A stretch of 64,000 nucleotides of DNA. Origin: Neoceratodus forsteri (taxonomy: Eukaryota > Chordata > Ceratodontiformes > Ceratodontidae). The stretch's first letter is position 1; the number at the start of each line of letters is the position of its first letter. Of the stretch, positions 21,079-31,813 are shown in pieces. The stretch spans positions 468,408,001 to 468,472,000 of the forward strand of contig CM028136.1 in NCBI GenBank assembly GCA_016271365.2, in the 5' to 3' direction. The notes under the pieces were generated by a model. The model searched no databases. It saw only the letters and a list, made by a program, of their open reading frames with translations, and was not told the origin of the DNA. The position numbers and the translations under genes are program-made.

Positions 21079-21300
21079 GAGATATCCTTCTACAAAATTT
21101 GTGCTTACTGTACTTTTTCTAACCAAATTTCCTGTAACATTAAAGCCAAGTAGTTTTAGTAAGCTACACCCACTTCTGTTTTCTAATTTTCCACTCAACC
21201 CAGGAACATTCCAGCTTGAAAGTTTTATACCTTCGAATTTCTCCTCATGGTCTATGTTGTTATTAGTTTCAGGTCATTGCATACTATCCAGTTCTATTAA
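21079..21300 (-). pseudogene. LINE C endonuclease N-terminal start
   Basis: The minus strand reads IKLSSWNVPGLSGKLEN then SLLKLLGFNV and VSTNFVEGYL. WNVxGL is the first catalytic motif of AP-type endonucleases. The final residues join in register to the part beyond the foldback element. Confidence 0.7.
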
Positions 21301-21740
21301 TGGAAGCTCATTATCCACCTCTGTCACTGATATTTTGAGATTGTCTTTCTGTAGTGAAGATGAGGTGGCCAATTACAGAGTGATACATACCCAGCCTTTC
21401 TCACTACCAGTCTAGTACCTGTACACTATTTTAAATCTGCTCAACATATGATGTTATCCTATTATTGTTATATGCCATGATTTTAATTGTAAATAATGTT
21501 TTATTCTTTTGCCTTGGCAAGCCTTTCGAATATTTGGTCAGGAGCAACTTTCCTCTTCTTATAAGTGTCTCCTTAGTTTCCTCTTCTTTTTCTACTGTTC
21601 AATTTTTATTGTTCTTCTCTACTTCTATATCTATTTTGCGTGCTTTCTCTCCATGACTATTGGTAGTATAATGTAATTGCTTTATATCTGCTCTGGGGCC
21701 AAATTTTACAATTTTTTCATCTGTGACTGTCCATTATTAG
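21301..21740 (-). other. Lysine-rich upstream region of LINE C, possible ORF1 end or 5' UTR
   Basis: Minus-strand frames are short and basic (KKKEETKETLIRRGK near 21560-21600). No RNA-binding or zinc motif is recognisable. Confidence 0.35.
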
Positions 21741-22210
21741 ACTTACTTTTTACTTTATTTATTTATTTATTTAAGATTAGGATTACACCTTTGAGCTGGG
21801 GGTTCCTTTACAAAGGCTCCAAGTCAGTTTAACACAGGACATTACATATGGTACAGGCAAGTTCACACGGACAACAAGACAGTAATAAACAGAGATCCAG
21901 ATCATTTATTAGTTACAAAGTGCAAGAGGCATATAGCAGCACAACAATAGATGTGGCACAAAGCTTGTTAGGTGCAGTACATAGCTTAAGAACACTTGAA
22001 ATACACAAGTGCAAGGTAGGTAACAGCAGCAAAATATTGTGGTATAGTGTGTGGTATAATGCTTTTTTAGGTACTCGTGTGTTAAATAGGTGCTAGTTAA
22101 ATAAAGCAGCAGCATAGCAGTAGAAGCTGTGAAACTCATATAGTAGTAGGAGCAGTACATTCCATATAGATGCTGACCAGTTAGTGTACTGTACATTCTA
22201 TTACTAGGTG
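21741..22210 (-). mobile_element. Possible LINE/SINE 3' end with TAAA tail, minus strand
   Basis: The complement of 21753-21776 is a (TAAA)n run preceded by CTCAAAGGTGTAATCCTAATC. This is how L2-type elements and their SINE partners end. The body (21780-22210) has no coding match, so the identity is open. Confidence 0.35.
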
Positions 22211-22544
22211 GCTTGGCTTAGGAGTAGCAGAAAGAGAAATTTGTCAAGGCTGCTGGTGGTAGCTGACTCGATAATGAGGGTGGTGGCAGCCTGAGATGGC
22301 TTTGTCAGGAGGAAGTATATCTGATGGGACAGGATTGAGCCAGGTGGTAGGCGGGGGAAGTGGGGATCTAGGTGCAAGCTTGGGAGGGGGTACTTTTTTG
22401 TTCATCGCCTGTTTCTTTTGTATTATTTATATCATCTTCTACAATTACAACATCTCTCTCTCTTTTTCTTTATTTGCTTTCTTGTTGTGTTATAGTTAAG
22501 GCATTTCATTATCTGTTCTCCCCTCTGCGCGCCTTTTTTTCGCA

Positions 22545-23100
22545 AAATATGTTTTTTATTGAGAGAGAGATAAATTCAATAAATAGGTTACAACACTTTA
22601 AAAATCAATAACTTACAATTGAAAAAAAAAGCCTTTAATACATCATGGTTTGGGGAAGAAACACTCTCATCTAAAGGAGTCAAAATTCATTAAGATAATT
22701 GATATACGAAAAAAGTGCCTGAAGCTATTGTAAAACCCTCTTTAAATTCCATCACTTAAGAAAAATGGAAGAGTTGATGACACCAGTCAGAAATTGGAAG
22801 TTTATATATTAACCAAAATGCTTCATCAGATTTGAAAAAGTTAAATTCATATAAAGCAGTCATATAAAAGTTGCTTCCATTTTCAAAGCAGAAATAGATC
22901 AGCAATATTATTCAATTTCCAATATTTCAAAATGAGCCTTTTTGACCTTTACCAAGCTATTTTTTTTTTTTTAAAGAAAGTAATTATTATACCCCTCCAG
23001 AATTACAGATAACATGTCATGGTGTAGATTACCTTATTTTTTCAATGATTGAAAAGGGCTCTGACTACCCAAAATATTCAATTGGACACAAAGCAAATGT
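22545..23100 (-). pseudogene. Degenerate L1/Tx1-like LINE 3' region
   Basis: The minus-strand translation has LNNIADLF followed by FLSDGI*RGFYNSFRHFF and ends in an AATTTATCTCTCTCTCAATA tail. This resembles the end of L1/Tx1-type ORF2, but stops are frequent and there is no catalytic motif. Confidence 0.35.
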
Positions 23101-23138
23101 TTGCACTTCCCTTTGTAATTCCCAGGGGTCTGAAGATG

Positions 23139-23173
23139 CTATATTCAGTTGGGCACTACCCGACTGAATATAG
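23139..23173. repeat. Short strong hairpin
   Basis: CTATATTCAGTTGGG (23139-23153) and CCCGACTGAATATAG (23159-23173) pair at 14 of 15 positions around a 5-nt loop. It lies at the left edge of the second foldback element and may mark its terminus. Confidence 0.75.
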
Positions 23174-23339
23174 GGACATGTCGGCACAGCTCTTAGACAG
23201 GTAGTGCCACCCCGGCATGGGTCCCAAAGCTGGCTTCAGGTGTTGATAGCAATTTTCAAAGGCACCCATGCAAATGAGCCCATTGGGCATGCAAGACCCT
23301 AAGGGGCCCTTTGAATGCCTATTAGGGACCCCTTTTCAT

Positions 23340-24190
23340 TGATAGCAGAGGCAGATAGCACAGTACCACCACCCCACCATCCATGATAGCTGAAGCTATT
23401 CCTGGTGGTATTGGTCCTCTTCCTCCAATCACCAGCCCCATATTAAAAATAAACATTCCTGGTGCCAGTGGTCCCCCCTGACCACCAGCCCCAACATTAA
23501 AATGAAATTCCCTGGTGCCATTGGTTCCCCCTTTCCTCTGGTCCTCAGCCCCGTATGAAAAATAAACATCATTGGTGATAGTGGACTCCTTCCCTCTGAT
23601 CACCAGCCCTGTATTAAAAATAAAATGTCCTGGTGCCAGTGGTCCCCCCTTCCTCCGTTCACCAGACCATATTAAAAATAAACATCCCTGGTGCTAATGG
23701 TGCCCCCCTCGATCTCCAGCCCCATATTGAAAAAAACATCTCTGGTGCCAGTGGTCCTCTCCCTCTGACCACCAGCCCTGACATTAAAATGAAATCCTCT
23801 GGTGCCAGTGATCCCACCTTTCCTCCAATCCCTAGCTCCATATGAAAAATAAATATCCCTGGTGGTAGTGGTCTCCCCTTCCTCTGATCACCAGCCCCAT
23901 ATTAAAAATAAAATTCCCTGGTGCCAGTGGTATCCCCTCCGATCACCAGTCACTTATTAAAAATAAACATCCCTGGTGGTAGTGGTTCCCCCTCCAACTG
24001 ATAACCATCCCAGAAATACACAAAAAACCCTCCCTGGTGTCCAATGATCTCCCCATGGCACTGGGCATACCCTCCAATCACTATAACATTATCTGTGGTG
24101 ATGTCGGAGCATGGCAACTGGCACAGCCCTCCTTACACATCCACAGCTGGTCACTGTATGTACAGGCAGTGTGCTCACCTCTTAGGACAG
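23340..24190 (+). repeat. Left arm array of the second foldback (12 units of ~57 bp)
   Basis: Unit spacings are 53-61 bp. AT-rich linkers alternate with a GC-rich core CCCTGGTGCCAGTGGTCCCC. Apparent reading frames on both strands are repeat translations. Confidence 0.88.
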
Positions 24191-24249
24191 CCTTGTTCTG
24201 TAAATAGGAGGTGCACTCCTTGCCTGTACAGTGGAAGGGGGAGAGACAG

Positions 24250-25206
24250 GAAGAAGATGGCAGGACACAATGTGAACTGTAGTATCCTTGAATGCAAGGA
24301 GCTTAGAAAACAAAGTGTCAGAGTTACAGGCAATGATTTTGGAGGGGAAGGTAGATATTGCTGTCATCTCAGAGACGTGGGCCACCCAATACCATGACTG
24401 GGATCTCACAATACCAGGATACAAGGTGTTCTGCAGAGACCGGTAGGGGTGGCAATTTATGTCAGAGAGAGGATACTGTGTACCATAGAGGAAGGGGATG
24501 ACGGGAGGCCAGAAGCCATATGGGTTTTGCTCCTAAGCTCTAAAGTGAAGAAACTCAGGATTGGGGTGGTGTACAGGCCACCCTCACAGAACGAGGAGGT
24601 AGATGGGGAGCTGGCTGAGCAAATCAGGAAGGTCAGTGGCAAAGGGAATACAGTTATAGTGGGAACTTCAATCTACCTGGGGCTGACTGGAAAACAGTAA
24701 CTACAGTACACACCAGAGAACAGGTGTTGCTGGAGGTGATCCAAGACAGTTACCTAGTGCAAGGGGTGATGGATCCTACTAGGGAGGGAAACATACCGGA
24801 CTTGGTGCTAACAAATGGAGATCAAGTCCAGGATGTGGTAGTACAGGACCCTCTAGCAGGAAGTGACCACTGCTCAGTGTGGTTCCTCCTCAACACAGGG
24901 AGGGAGTCTGCTAAGACCAGGACAAGAGTGTTGGATTTCAGGAAGGAATATTTTTCCAGAATAGGCAGCATCCTAGAAGGGTATTTAGCTGAAATTAATC
25001 CAGGGATGGATGCTGAACAGAAGTGGGCAGTCATTAGGAAGGGGCTAAATAAGGCCACAAACACGTGTGCCAAATCTCAGAGTAAGCAGTCCAGGTCAAA
25101 AAAATCTAGCTGGCTCAGCAAGGAGGTGGAGGGGAAGGTGAGGGACATAAGATTGGCCTTCATTAAGTTCATTAAGTTCAAAAAAATCTGGGCGTCAGAA
25201 GGATAG
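24250..25206 (+). pseudogene. CR1 (24 kb) endonuclease and linker
   Basis: Frames in order: an endonuclease start readable across two frames (24255-24400, ISETWATQ in one), GVAIYV..GRPEAIWVLL and IGVVYRPPSQNEEVD (24449-24630), then, after a frame break at the expected GDFN motif, VMDPTREGNIPDLVLTN and LAGSDHCSVWF (24724-24900). The catalytic D-H is kept. The linker follows to 25206 with KSSWLSKEVEGKVRD. The GDFN motif is destroyed by a small deletion near 24660. Confidence 0.82.
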
Positions 25207-25539
25207 AGAAGTGTTCTCAAAGGCATCTACAGTAGGGAGGTGGCCATGTCAGCCAGAGCAGCAAAGGCAGCAAAGCAGCTGAAGTTGGCTCAGGGGATCA
25301 GAGAGGGGGAAAAGGGGTTCTTTAAATACATAAGAGAAGAGGAGTTGTAGGGATAACATCGTTAGAATCAAAAAAGAGGGTGGATGGGCGGAACAAGGGG
25401 AAGATCAGGCAGAGGCACTCAATGAGTATTTCTGCTCGATGTTCACAAAAGAAAGAGATGACCCAATACTGCTGGGGATAGGGGGCAAAGGTGGAGGGGG
25501 GCATAGATAACAGATGAGGTCATCCAAGAGGATTGAGTT

Positions 25540-26760
25540 CTGAAGGGCCTTAAAGGGTTGTGGGTGGACAAGGCACCATGATCAGATGGTGTACACCCAA
25601 GGGTCCTGAAGGAACTGGCAGAGTTGTTGGCAGACCTTCTGACAGACCTGTTCAACACCTTCTTGGAGATGGGGAATGTACCCAGGGACTGGAGGATGGC
25701 TCACGTGATGCCCCTTCATAAGAATGGACCAAGGACCAACCAGATAACTACAGACCAGTGAGCTTGGTGAAGTTTATGGAAACCATTCTTAAGGAGAGGC
25801 TGATAACCTTTCTTGATAGCAATGGCCTGAAGGATGAGAGACAGCATGGGGTTGTCATGGAAAGATCTTGCCAAACTAACCTGATCAACTTCTTTGACTG
25901 GGTCACTAGGGCAGTTGACAAAGGTCACATTGAGGATGTCCTGTATCTGGACTTCAGCAAGGCTTTCAGCTCTGTGCCACACAATAGGTTAATGAGCAAG
26001 CTGAGGGACATGGCAGCAGGGGAAAAACTGGTGGGGTAGGTTGAGAACTGGCTGCAGGGCAGACAACAGAGGGTAGTTGTAAGGGGGAGACATGCAAGCC
26101 ACAGCCAGTAACAAGTGGCATACCATGGGATTCAGTGCTGGGCACCGTTTTGTTCAAATTCTTCATTGGCAACATTGCAGAGGGGGACAGTAGTAAGATC
26201 TGCCTGTTCACGAATGACACTAAGATTTGTGCAAAAGCGGACAATGAGGAAGAGAGGCAGGCACTCAGTGAGGATCTAGCTAAACTCAGATACTGGTCTA
26301 GGGAGTGGCAGTTGGGATTTATCACTAAGAAGTGCAAGGTCATGCACCTTGGAGCCAGAAACCCCAAGAACAGCTACTGGCTGGGGGGAGTGCAGGTAAT
26401 AGCTTCAGAGGAGGAAAGGGGACCTAGGGGTAATAGTCACAGGGGACATGAATGTATCTGCACAGTGTAGGAGAGCTGAAGCAAGGGCAAATAGGATGCT
26501 GGGGTGCATCACCAGAGGGATCACCTCTCAAAAAGGGGAGGTCAACCTGCCATTGTATAGATCACTGGTGAGGCCACACTTGGAATCTTGTGTACAGTAC
26601 TGGTGCCCATACCTAAAAAAGGATGTCAGATTACTGGATGGGGTGCAGCATAGAGCTACAAAAATGATCATGGGACTAGGGGAGTTGCAGTATGAGGAAA
26701 GGTTAAAAGATCTCAACATGTACTCACTGGAAGACAGAAGGGTAAAGGGGACAGGATAGA
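25540..26760 (+). pseudogene. CR1 (24 kb) reverse transcriptase and thumb
   Basis: RT blocks: VHPRVLKELAELL near 25590, RQHGVVMERSCQTNLINFFDW (25840-25900), motif A as [14 protein letters not shown] (about 25945) with the first D kept and AFD changed to AFS, and motif C as LFTNDTKIC (26206-26232), where the first catalytic aspartate of ADD is asparagine. The thumb LAKLRYWSREWQLGF and the C-terminal SLVRPHLESCVQYWCPYLKKD..QHRATKM follow. The loss in motif C alone would abolish polymerisation. Confidence 0.85.
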
Positions 26761-27169
26761 GACCCTTAAGTACTTGAAAGGCATAAACAAAGTTAGTGAG
26801 GGAGGATTTTCTGAATAAAGGGGGGAAGGGTCACTGGGGCACAGTCTGAAGTTGGAAGGGGGAAGGTTTATGAGGGAGATGAGGAGACACTACTTCACAG
26901 AGAGAGTGGTGTCAGGTTGGAATGCACTGCTGGAGGAGTTAATCAATCAAAGGACAGGGGATAGCTTTAAGTGGGGATGGGATAGAGTCAAGAGCTGGGT
27001 TAGTTCAGACAAAAACATAAAGGGGTGAAGGACCAGAAAAGAGGAGCAAGAGAGAGGTTTGTGTGGTGGCGGGGCAGCGGTAGTGATTTGAATCTAAGAG
27101 CTGCACAATTGGGCAGACTTTATTGACCTGTGGGCCTTTTTCTGCTTGGAATTTCATATGTTCATATAA

Positions 27170-27710
27170 GGTGGCTGGCTGAGGAGGTGTAAAGAGGGCC
27201 ATGCCAGTCTCCATATGATACTGCAGCATCACAGATAATGCTATGGTGATTGGGGGTGGTATATCTGGTGCCACTGGGTACCACTCAATGCCTGTGAGGG
27301 TCTTTTTTGTACTTCTGGGCTGGCAATCAACAGGAGGAGTGGATCACTATCTCCAGGAATATTTGTTTGTAATACAGGGCTGGTGATCAGAGGGAGGTGT
27401 GGCACCACTAGCACCAGGGATGATTATTTTTAATATGGGGTGGTTGATCAGAGGGGGACAACTGGCAGCAGTGATGCTTATTTCTAATACAGGGCTGACT
27501 ATCGGGGGGGCCACAGGCACCAGGGGTGTTGATTTGTAATATGGGGTTGGTGATTGGAAAGGGGGACCAATGGCACCAGGGAATTTCATTTTTAATACAG
27601 GGCTGGTGATCAGAGGAAGGGGGGACCACTACCATCAGGGTTGTTTATTTTTCATACGGGGCTGGGGATTGGAAAGGAATGCAGTGGACCACAGGGGTGG
27701 GTATGCTCCC
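27170..27710 (-). repeat. Right arm array of the second foldback (inverted ~57-bp units)
   Basis: Complementary units with CACCAG-type cores near 27412, 27465, 27518, 27574 and 27634 (56-60 bp apart), separated by (A/T)TTTTTAATA(C/T)(A/G)GGGCTGGTGATCAGAGG linkers. It pairs with 23340-24190. Confidence 0.87.
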
Positions 27711-28045
27711 CCAGCAGCCAACCCACTGGTTGGCTGCATTACCTCAGGAAGCTGCTAGGGTTATACAGAATAAGAGGAGGTTTTCATCAATGGTATCTGT
27801 GTGGCACAAAAGGAGCACACAAACCTTAATGCACAATGCATATCTGCTCAATATAAACATGCACCAATATTCCTGTCCCTGCCCCCTATTTACATACCCC
27901 CCATTTGGTTAGCACAGGTGCTACCCCTGTTTGTCAGCACAACAGAGTCCTTTCAATATTGGGCTCCAGCGCAAAATGCTGTTTGTGCAGGCAAACACTG
28001 GTTAGCACCTGCACAAACTACAGAATACAGAATAACCCCATGTGT
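27711..28045. other. Outer part of foldback or flank, no gene
   Basis: Contains an 11-bp inverted pair (AGCCAACCC..GGTTGGCT at about 27717-27737) and the possible right terminus at 27950. Nothing coding is recognised. Confidence 0.4.
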
Positions 28046-28049
28046 GATA

Positions 28050-28560
28050 AGTCAGTCAGTCTTTTCTTCTAAACAATGCCAGCAACTCAAGTTCTCTTTT
28101 ATGTTTGCTTTTAATAGTCTTAAAGGCATAAAGGCATAAATAGGCTCTGTTTAATATTTTAAATGTTATAGACCTGTCCCTAGATACATTATACTCATTA
28201 GCTGAGAAAAAAGTATTTTTCTATTGTTCTCTTGTGATATTACTATCCAGTTCTTCTACCCATTTCACATTAACTCCCTTAACTAGTGTCTCTTTCTTTT
28301 GATACAATTGCTCATCAAATACTTAAAATGCCTTTCCACTTTTTTAATATTATGTCTATTCAACTCTTCCTCCTTTCCTTTATTATACATGAGATTTGGA
28401 GGAGCCCTTTAACGTAATGTATTGTCCTCTGAAATATATTTTTAAGCTGTATATACTTAAAAAAATCTGATTATGACAAAAGATATTTTCTTTTACAAAC
28501 ATCCCACTCCATAAATTTATTTCCCTAAATCAGATCTCCCCATCTATGGATACCTTTTTG
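28050..28560 (-). pseudogene. L1-like LINE C-terminal region (LINE F, part 2)
   Basis: Minus strand: YNKGKEEELNRHNIKKVERH, then VKGVNVKWVEELDSNITRE and a tail resembling FKILNRAYLC. This is the pattern of the W-x-E-L..D block and the R-x-Y end of L1/Tx1-like ORF2. It likely belongs with the RT at 29480-29910 on the same strand, the two being separated by a plus-strand LINE fragment. Confidence 0.55.
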
Positions 28561-28589
28561 TTGCCATGAATTAGACCTGACCATCTTCC

Positions 28590-29430
28590 CACTAAACTTG
28601 GTAAGGTTCACAGGTGGCTTGCATGGTGTCATTGATAATGGGCACCATGTAGCAGTCGTCTTTGTGAACCTAACCGAGGGTTTTGATTCAGTAGATCATA
28701 ATTTACTGGTTAAATCTTTGCTGAATTTTTAGTTTTCTGATGAGGCTTCATGTTGGTTTTCTAATTGTTTTACTGGAAGACATCATAAAGTGTCAGTTTG
28801 TGGTTTTCAGTCAGATTCACTTCCCATTAAAAGTGGGGTCCCCCAGGGCTCCATTCTGGATCCCCTTCTATTTTCATAATTTTTGAATTCTGTTACCAAA
28901 ATTTATAAATCATCTGAGGTGTTACTTTATGCAGATGATGCTGTAATTTTTAGTTCTGATCTGGTTGCTAGTGTAGCCACTGATTTAGTGCAAAAAGACG
29001 TTGATCAATTTTAGTATTGGCTCCTTTTGCATACAATAGTTTTGAATTCCAAGAAAACCAAATTTATATTTTCTTCTGAACATAAGATGGAAAGAGAACC
29101 AGATTCAACTGTTATGAATTTGAGCAGCAATTTTACTGAATATTTTGATAATTTTAAGTACCGTGGTTTAACACTGGATAGTTCTTTATCATTTAAATTG
29201 CACATTAACAATGTTATAAAAACTATACAGCAAAGACTTGGGATGCTGTACCAGATTAAAACATTTTTCATTCCAGAATCATGTAAGCTGCTAGCCCATA
29301 GTATCCTACTTTCAGTTCTTGACTATGTGCTACCAATTTACATTGCAGCAAATTCTGTTACTGTGATACATCTGAACTGTTTATAATAACATCTGTAGGT
29401 TTATAACTAATCACCTAGAACAGCACATCA
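28590..29430 (+). pseudogene. CR1/Rex-like LINE RT fragment (LINE G)
   Basis: Plus strand: VVFVNLTEGFDSVDHNLL (motif A, catalytic aspartate replaced by asparagine, about 28650-28700), IKSGVPQGSILDPLLFS (motif B, about 28828), LLYADDAVIFSS (motif C, intact, about 28922-28957), then VLNSKKTKFIFS and FKYRGLTLDSSLSFKLHINN (to about 29210) and LLSVLDYVLPIY. It has in-frame stops near 28730 and 28878. Both ends are missing. Confidence 0.82.
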
Positions 29431-29479
29431 TTGTTCCTTGTATTTATCTGCTGGCTGTCTTTCTTTAGAGGACCACTGT

Positions 29480-29910
29480 AATCTGCATTTTGGGTTATTA
29501 ATGCATAAGGAGGTTTTGTATATTCCTCCTGAATCAGTTTCTGGATTGTTTTGCTTATTAGAGCACTCTTGTATTTTAATAGAGGTATATGATTATAGTT
29601 ATACAACCCTTCCTGCATATTGGTTAATCTGATTCCCAGTTAGTTCACGTGGCTTATGCCAAATGTTAGTATTTCAGATTTTTCTTCATTGATTGTGTAG
29701 CCACTAACTGATGAAAATCTTGTTATTACAGATTTTAACTCTAATAGGCTATTTTTAGGATTGTTTAATAGCAGGACCACATCATCTGCATAGGCATGAA
29801 GTTTTATCCCCTATTTGTATCCCTTCTATTTTTCTGGTGCTTCTGAACTCAATTAGTAAAATTTCTAGAACTAACACAAAAACAGTGGAAGGTAAACCAT
29901 TTGATTGACT
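29480..29910 (-). pseudogene. L1-like LINE RT motif C region (LINE F, part 1)
   Basis: The minus strand reads FVLVLEILLIEFRSTRKIEG (usual L1 block before motif C), then, after a frame change, KLHAYADDVVLLLNNPKNS with an intact YADD near 29790 and FSSVSGYTINEEKSEILTFG. The wording F..VSGY.IN..KSEIL is characteristic of L1/Tx1-type RTs. Confidence 0.75.
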
Positions 29911-31090
29911 TGCCGTGAGACAGCTATGTGCTGTGTGTCAGAGTTTTCTTTATATACTTTTTATTATTGTGTATTATACTTGGGCTGTGTTGGGGGAGGT
30001 CACTGGGTGGATATCCCAGGAAACAAGCAGACCAGGAAGGGGAGGTGTTTGTAGTTTGTGATAGCAGTCCACAAACTACAAGACGTAAACCATGGTACTG
30101 AGTTTCGAGGCACTAAAGGCTACAGTCCTAGGTGGGCTCCACTGGATGGCTGAGCCATAAAACAACACATTTTAATTTGATTTTATATTTCTAAATTGTA
30201 AATTCAGTAAATGCAGGAGTCACATGACCAGGGGAAAGTATTTCTGGGTCACACAGTACAAAAGCCTCACTGGGAGTGAGTGGGTCATTTTTCAAACCAT
30301 TTCACTGAGCTGCTGTAAGACAGCTACGTGTTGTGAGTCAGTGTTTTCTTTATATACTTTTATATTTATTGTGTATTATACTCGGGCTGTTTTGGGGGAG
30401 GTCACTGGGTGGATATCTCAGGAAACAAGCAGACCAGGAAGGGGAGGTGTTTGAAGTTCTTGATAGCACTCCATGAACTACAAGACTTAAACCACAGTAC
30501 TGAGTTTTGAGGCAATAAAAATTACAGTTCTAGGAGGGCTCCACTGGATGACTGAGCCATAAAACTACATGATTTAATTCGATTTTATATTTCTAAATTG
30601 TAAGTTCAGCAAAAGGAGAAGTTCCATGACCCAGGAAATGTATTTCTGGTCACAGTGCAAAAACATAACAGGGATCAAGCAAGGCATTTTTCAAATAATT
30701 TCATTGAGTTGCTGTGAGACAGCTCAGTATGTGCTGTGTGTCAGTGTTTTCTTTATATACTTTTATAGTTATTGTGTATTATACTCAGGCTGTGTTGTGG
30801 GAGGTCACTGGGTGGATATCCCAGGAAACAAGCAGAAAGGGGAGGTGTTTGTAGTTTGTGATAGCAGTCCACAAAGTACTAGACTTAAACCACAGTACTG
30901 AGTTTCAAAGCACTAAAGGCTACAGTCCTAGGTGGGCTTCACTGGATGGCTGAGCCATACATCTACACATTTTAATTTGATTTTATATTCTTAAATTGTA
31001 AGTTCAGCAAATGGAGCAGTCACGTGATTTGGGAAATGTATTTCCAGATCAGACAGTACAAAAACCTTGCTGGGAGTGAGTGTGGCAAGC
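29896..31090. repeat. ~400-bp tandem array, just under 3 units
   Basis: The landmark GACAGCT lies at 29919, 30319 and 30718, giving periods of 400 and 399 bp. The third unit breaks off at about 31088. Shared parts include GTGTATTATACT, GTCACTGGGTGGATAT and GTACTGAGTTT. The first unit has an exact hairpin TGTAGTTTGTG (30050-30060) / CACAAACTACA (30070-30080), eroded in the others. Such arrays sit at the 5' ends of some retroelements, but no matching downstream element is clear here. Confidence 0.88.
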
Positions 31091-31489
31091 ACATGTCCAT
31101 GCACTCAAAGATGTGCACAGCGACATGCATATCTGTATGTGTCTTACATGTCCTGCATGGACCAGAGGATGGAGCACCGTGCTATACCTACAGGTATCAA
31201 GTTAGTTTACAGTATAATTCATCACTGCTGTGTATAAACTTAAGGCATCACTACCTTGTAAACACCACCTTCAAGTTTGAGCCTGCATAAAAGAAACTAA
31301 GACTTGAACTATAAGCTAAGTGAGGATAGTAGGCCTGGCACTTATGGGAGATCTGTTTTTTCTGTGCTAAAACTTCATTAGTATGTATCATATTTAATAA
31401 ACCTAAGAAGGCTGCTTTATTAGTGATAACTAATTTCCAACCTCAAATCTCTTATCCTCATAACCCACTTGAGCTAACAGCACATATAA

Positions 31490-31680
31490 AAAAAACCTGT
31501 GGCATTAGCTGATCCATTTGCAGGAAATTTCCTGGACATTTATTTTGTCAGGATGGGTCTATTCTAAAATGTAACATTTGCAAAATGTGTTGCATATTGC
31601 AGGACAACTATCATGAATATACAGGCTGCAGTCCAACACAATTTACAGTATTTGTAACAAATGTGTCAGTTATGATAAAT
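31490..31680 (+). pseudogene. Possible Penelope-like GIY-YIG relic
   Basis: The translation has a K-T-C-G-I-S start, then CNICKMCC and EYTGCSPTQFTVFVTN. The spacing recalls the C..C..YxGxT..L..R..H region of GIY-YIG endonucleases in Penelope-like elements. A stop interrupts it and there is no RT beside it. This is a tentative reading. Confidence 0.22.
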
Positions 31681-31813
31681 TAGCAAAATAAGTTATGATT
31701 CTTAAGCAGTAGTTAGTAGATGCACACAATAAGAGAAAGGAAACACAGCTTAGCACAAGCTTAATTGGTGGTGCAGACCGGGGAAAAGAATAAAAAATTG
31801 TAGTGGGGAACAA

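Larger units (their letters stand above)
14676..21300 (-). mobile_element. AP-endonuclease LINE (LINE C), minus strand, carrying three insertions
   Basis: Parts follow ORF2 order from high to low coordinates: endonuclease start (about 21260-21079), endonuclease remainder (19677-18985), linker (18960-18320), RT (17320-16600), thumb (16240-15695), a C-terminal CCHC-like knuckle (about 15030-14930) and a 3' end reading AATAAAGAATCTGAATCTG at 14676-14700. Inside lie a foldback element (19681-21078), a CR1 fragment (17330-18310) and a MITE (15363-15691). The ORF2 style, with TDDIILLS and LLYGAEIW, is not one I can assign to a named clade. All frames are broken. Confidence 0.75.
24195..27168 (+). 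mobile_element. CR1 LINE ORF2 copy inserted at the foldback centre
   Basis: It begins near an endonuclease start and ends with a CR1 3' UTR (TTGGGCAGACTTTATTGACC at 27110-27129) and tail TTTCATATGTTCATATA (27152-27168). ORF1 is absent, so it is 5'-truncated at or just before ORF2. Foldback-arm sequence resumes directly on both sides. Multiple frame breaks and a mutated RT motif C make it inactive. Confidence 0.88.
23250..27970. mobile_element. Second foldback element, arms of ~57-bp tandem repeats, split by a CR1
   Basis: The left arm (about 23340-24190) has twelve units with CTGGTG at 23402, 23459, 23512, 23572, 23630, 23689, 23742, 23799, 23859, 23919, 23973 and 24034. The right arm (27170-27710) has about six units in inverted orientation. 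The inner ends also match: ACATTATCTGTGGTGATG and AGCCCTCCTTACAC on the left against the complement of 27185-27250. Each unit reads roughly ATTAAAAATAAACATCCC, then TGGTGCCAGTGG, then a pyrimidine run and a CACCAGCCCC block. The outer limits given are tentative, based on AATTTTCAAAG (23261) and CTTTCAATATTGGG (27950). No transposase. Confidence 0.8.

Noticed and set aside
23322..23845. Open frames rich in P, G and S on both strands
   Set aside because: They fall inside the 57-bp repeat arm of the second foldback.
29896..31090. Pair of LTRs
   Set aside because: Three head-to-tail units without internal region, TG..CA ends or duplications; better read as a tandem array.
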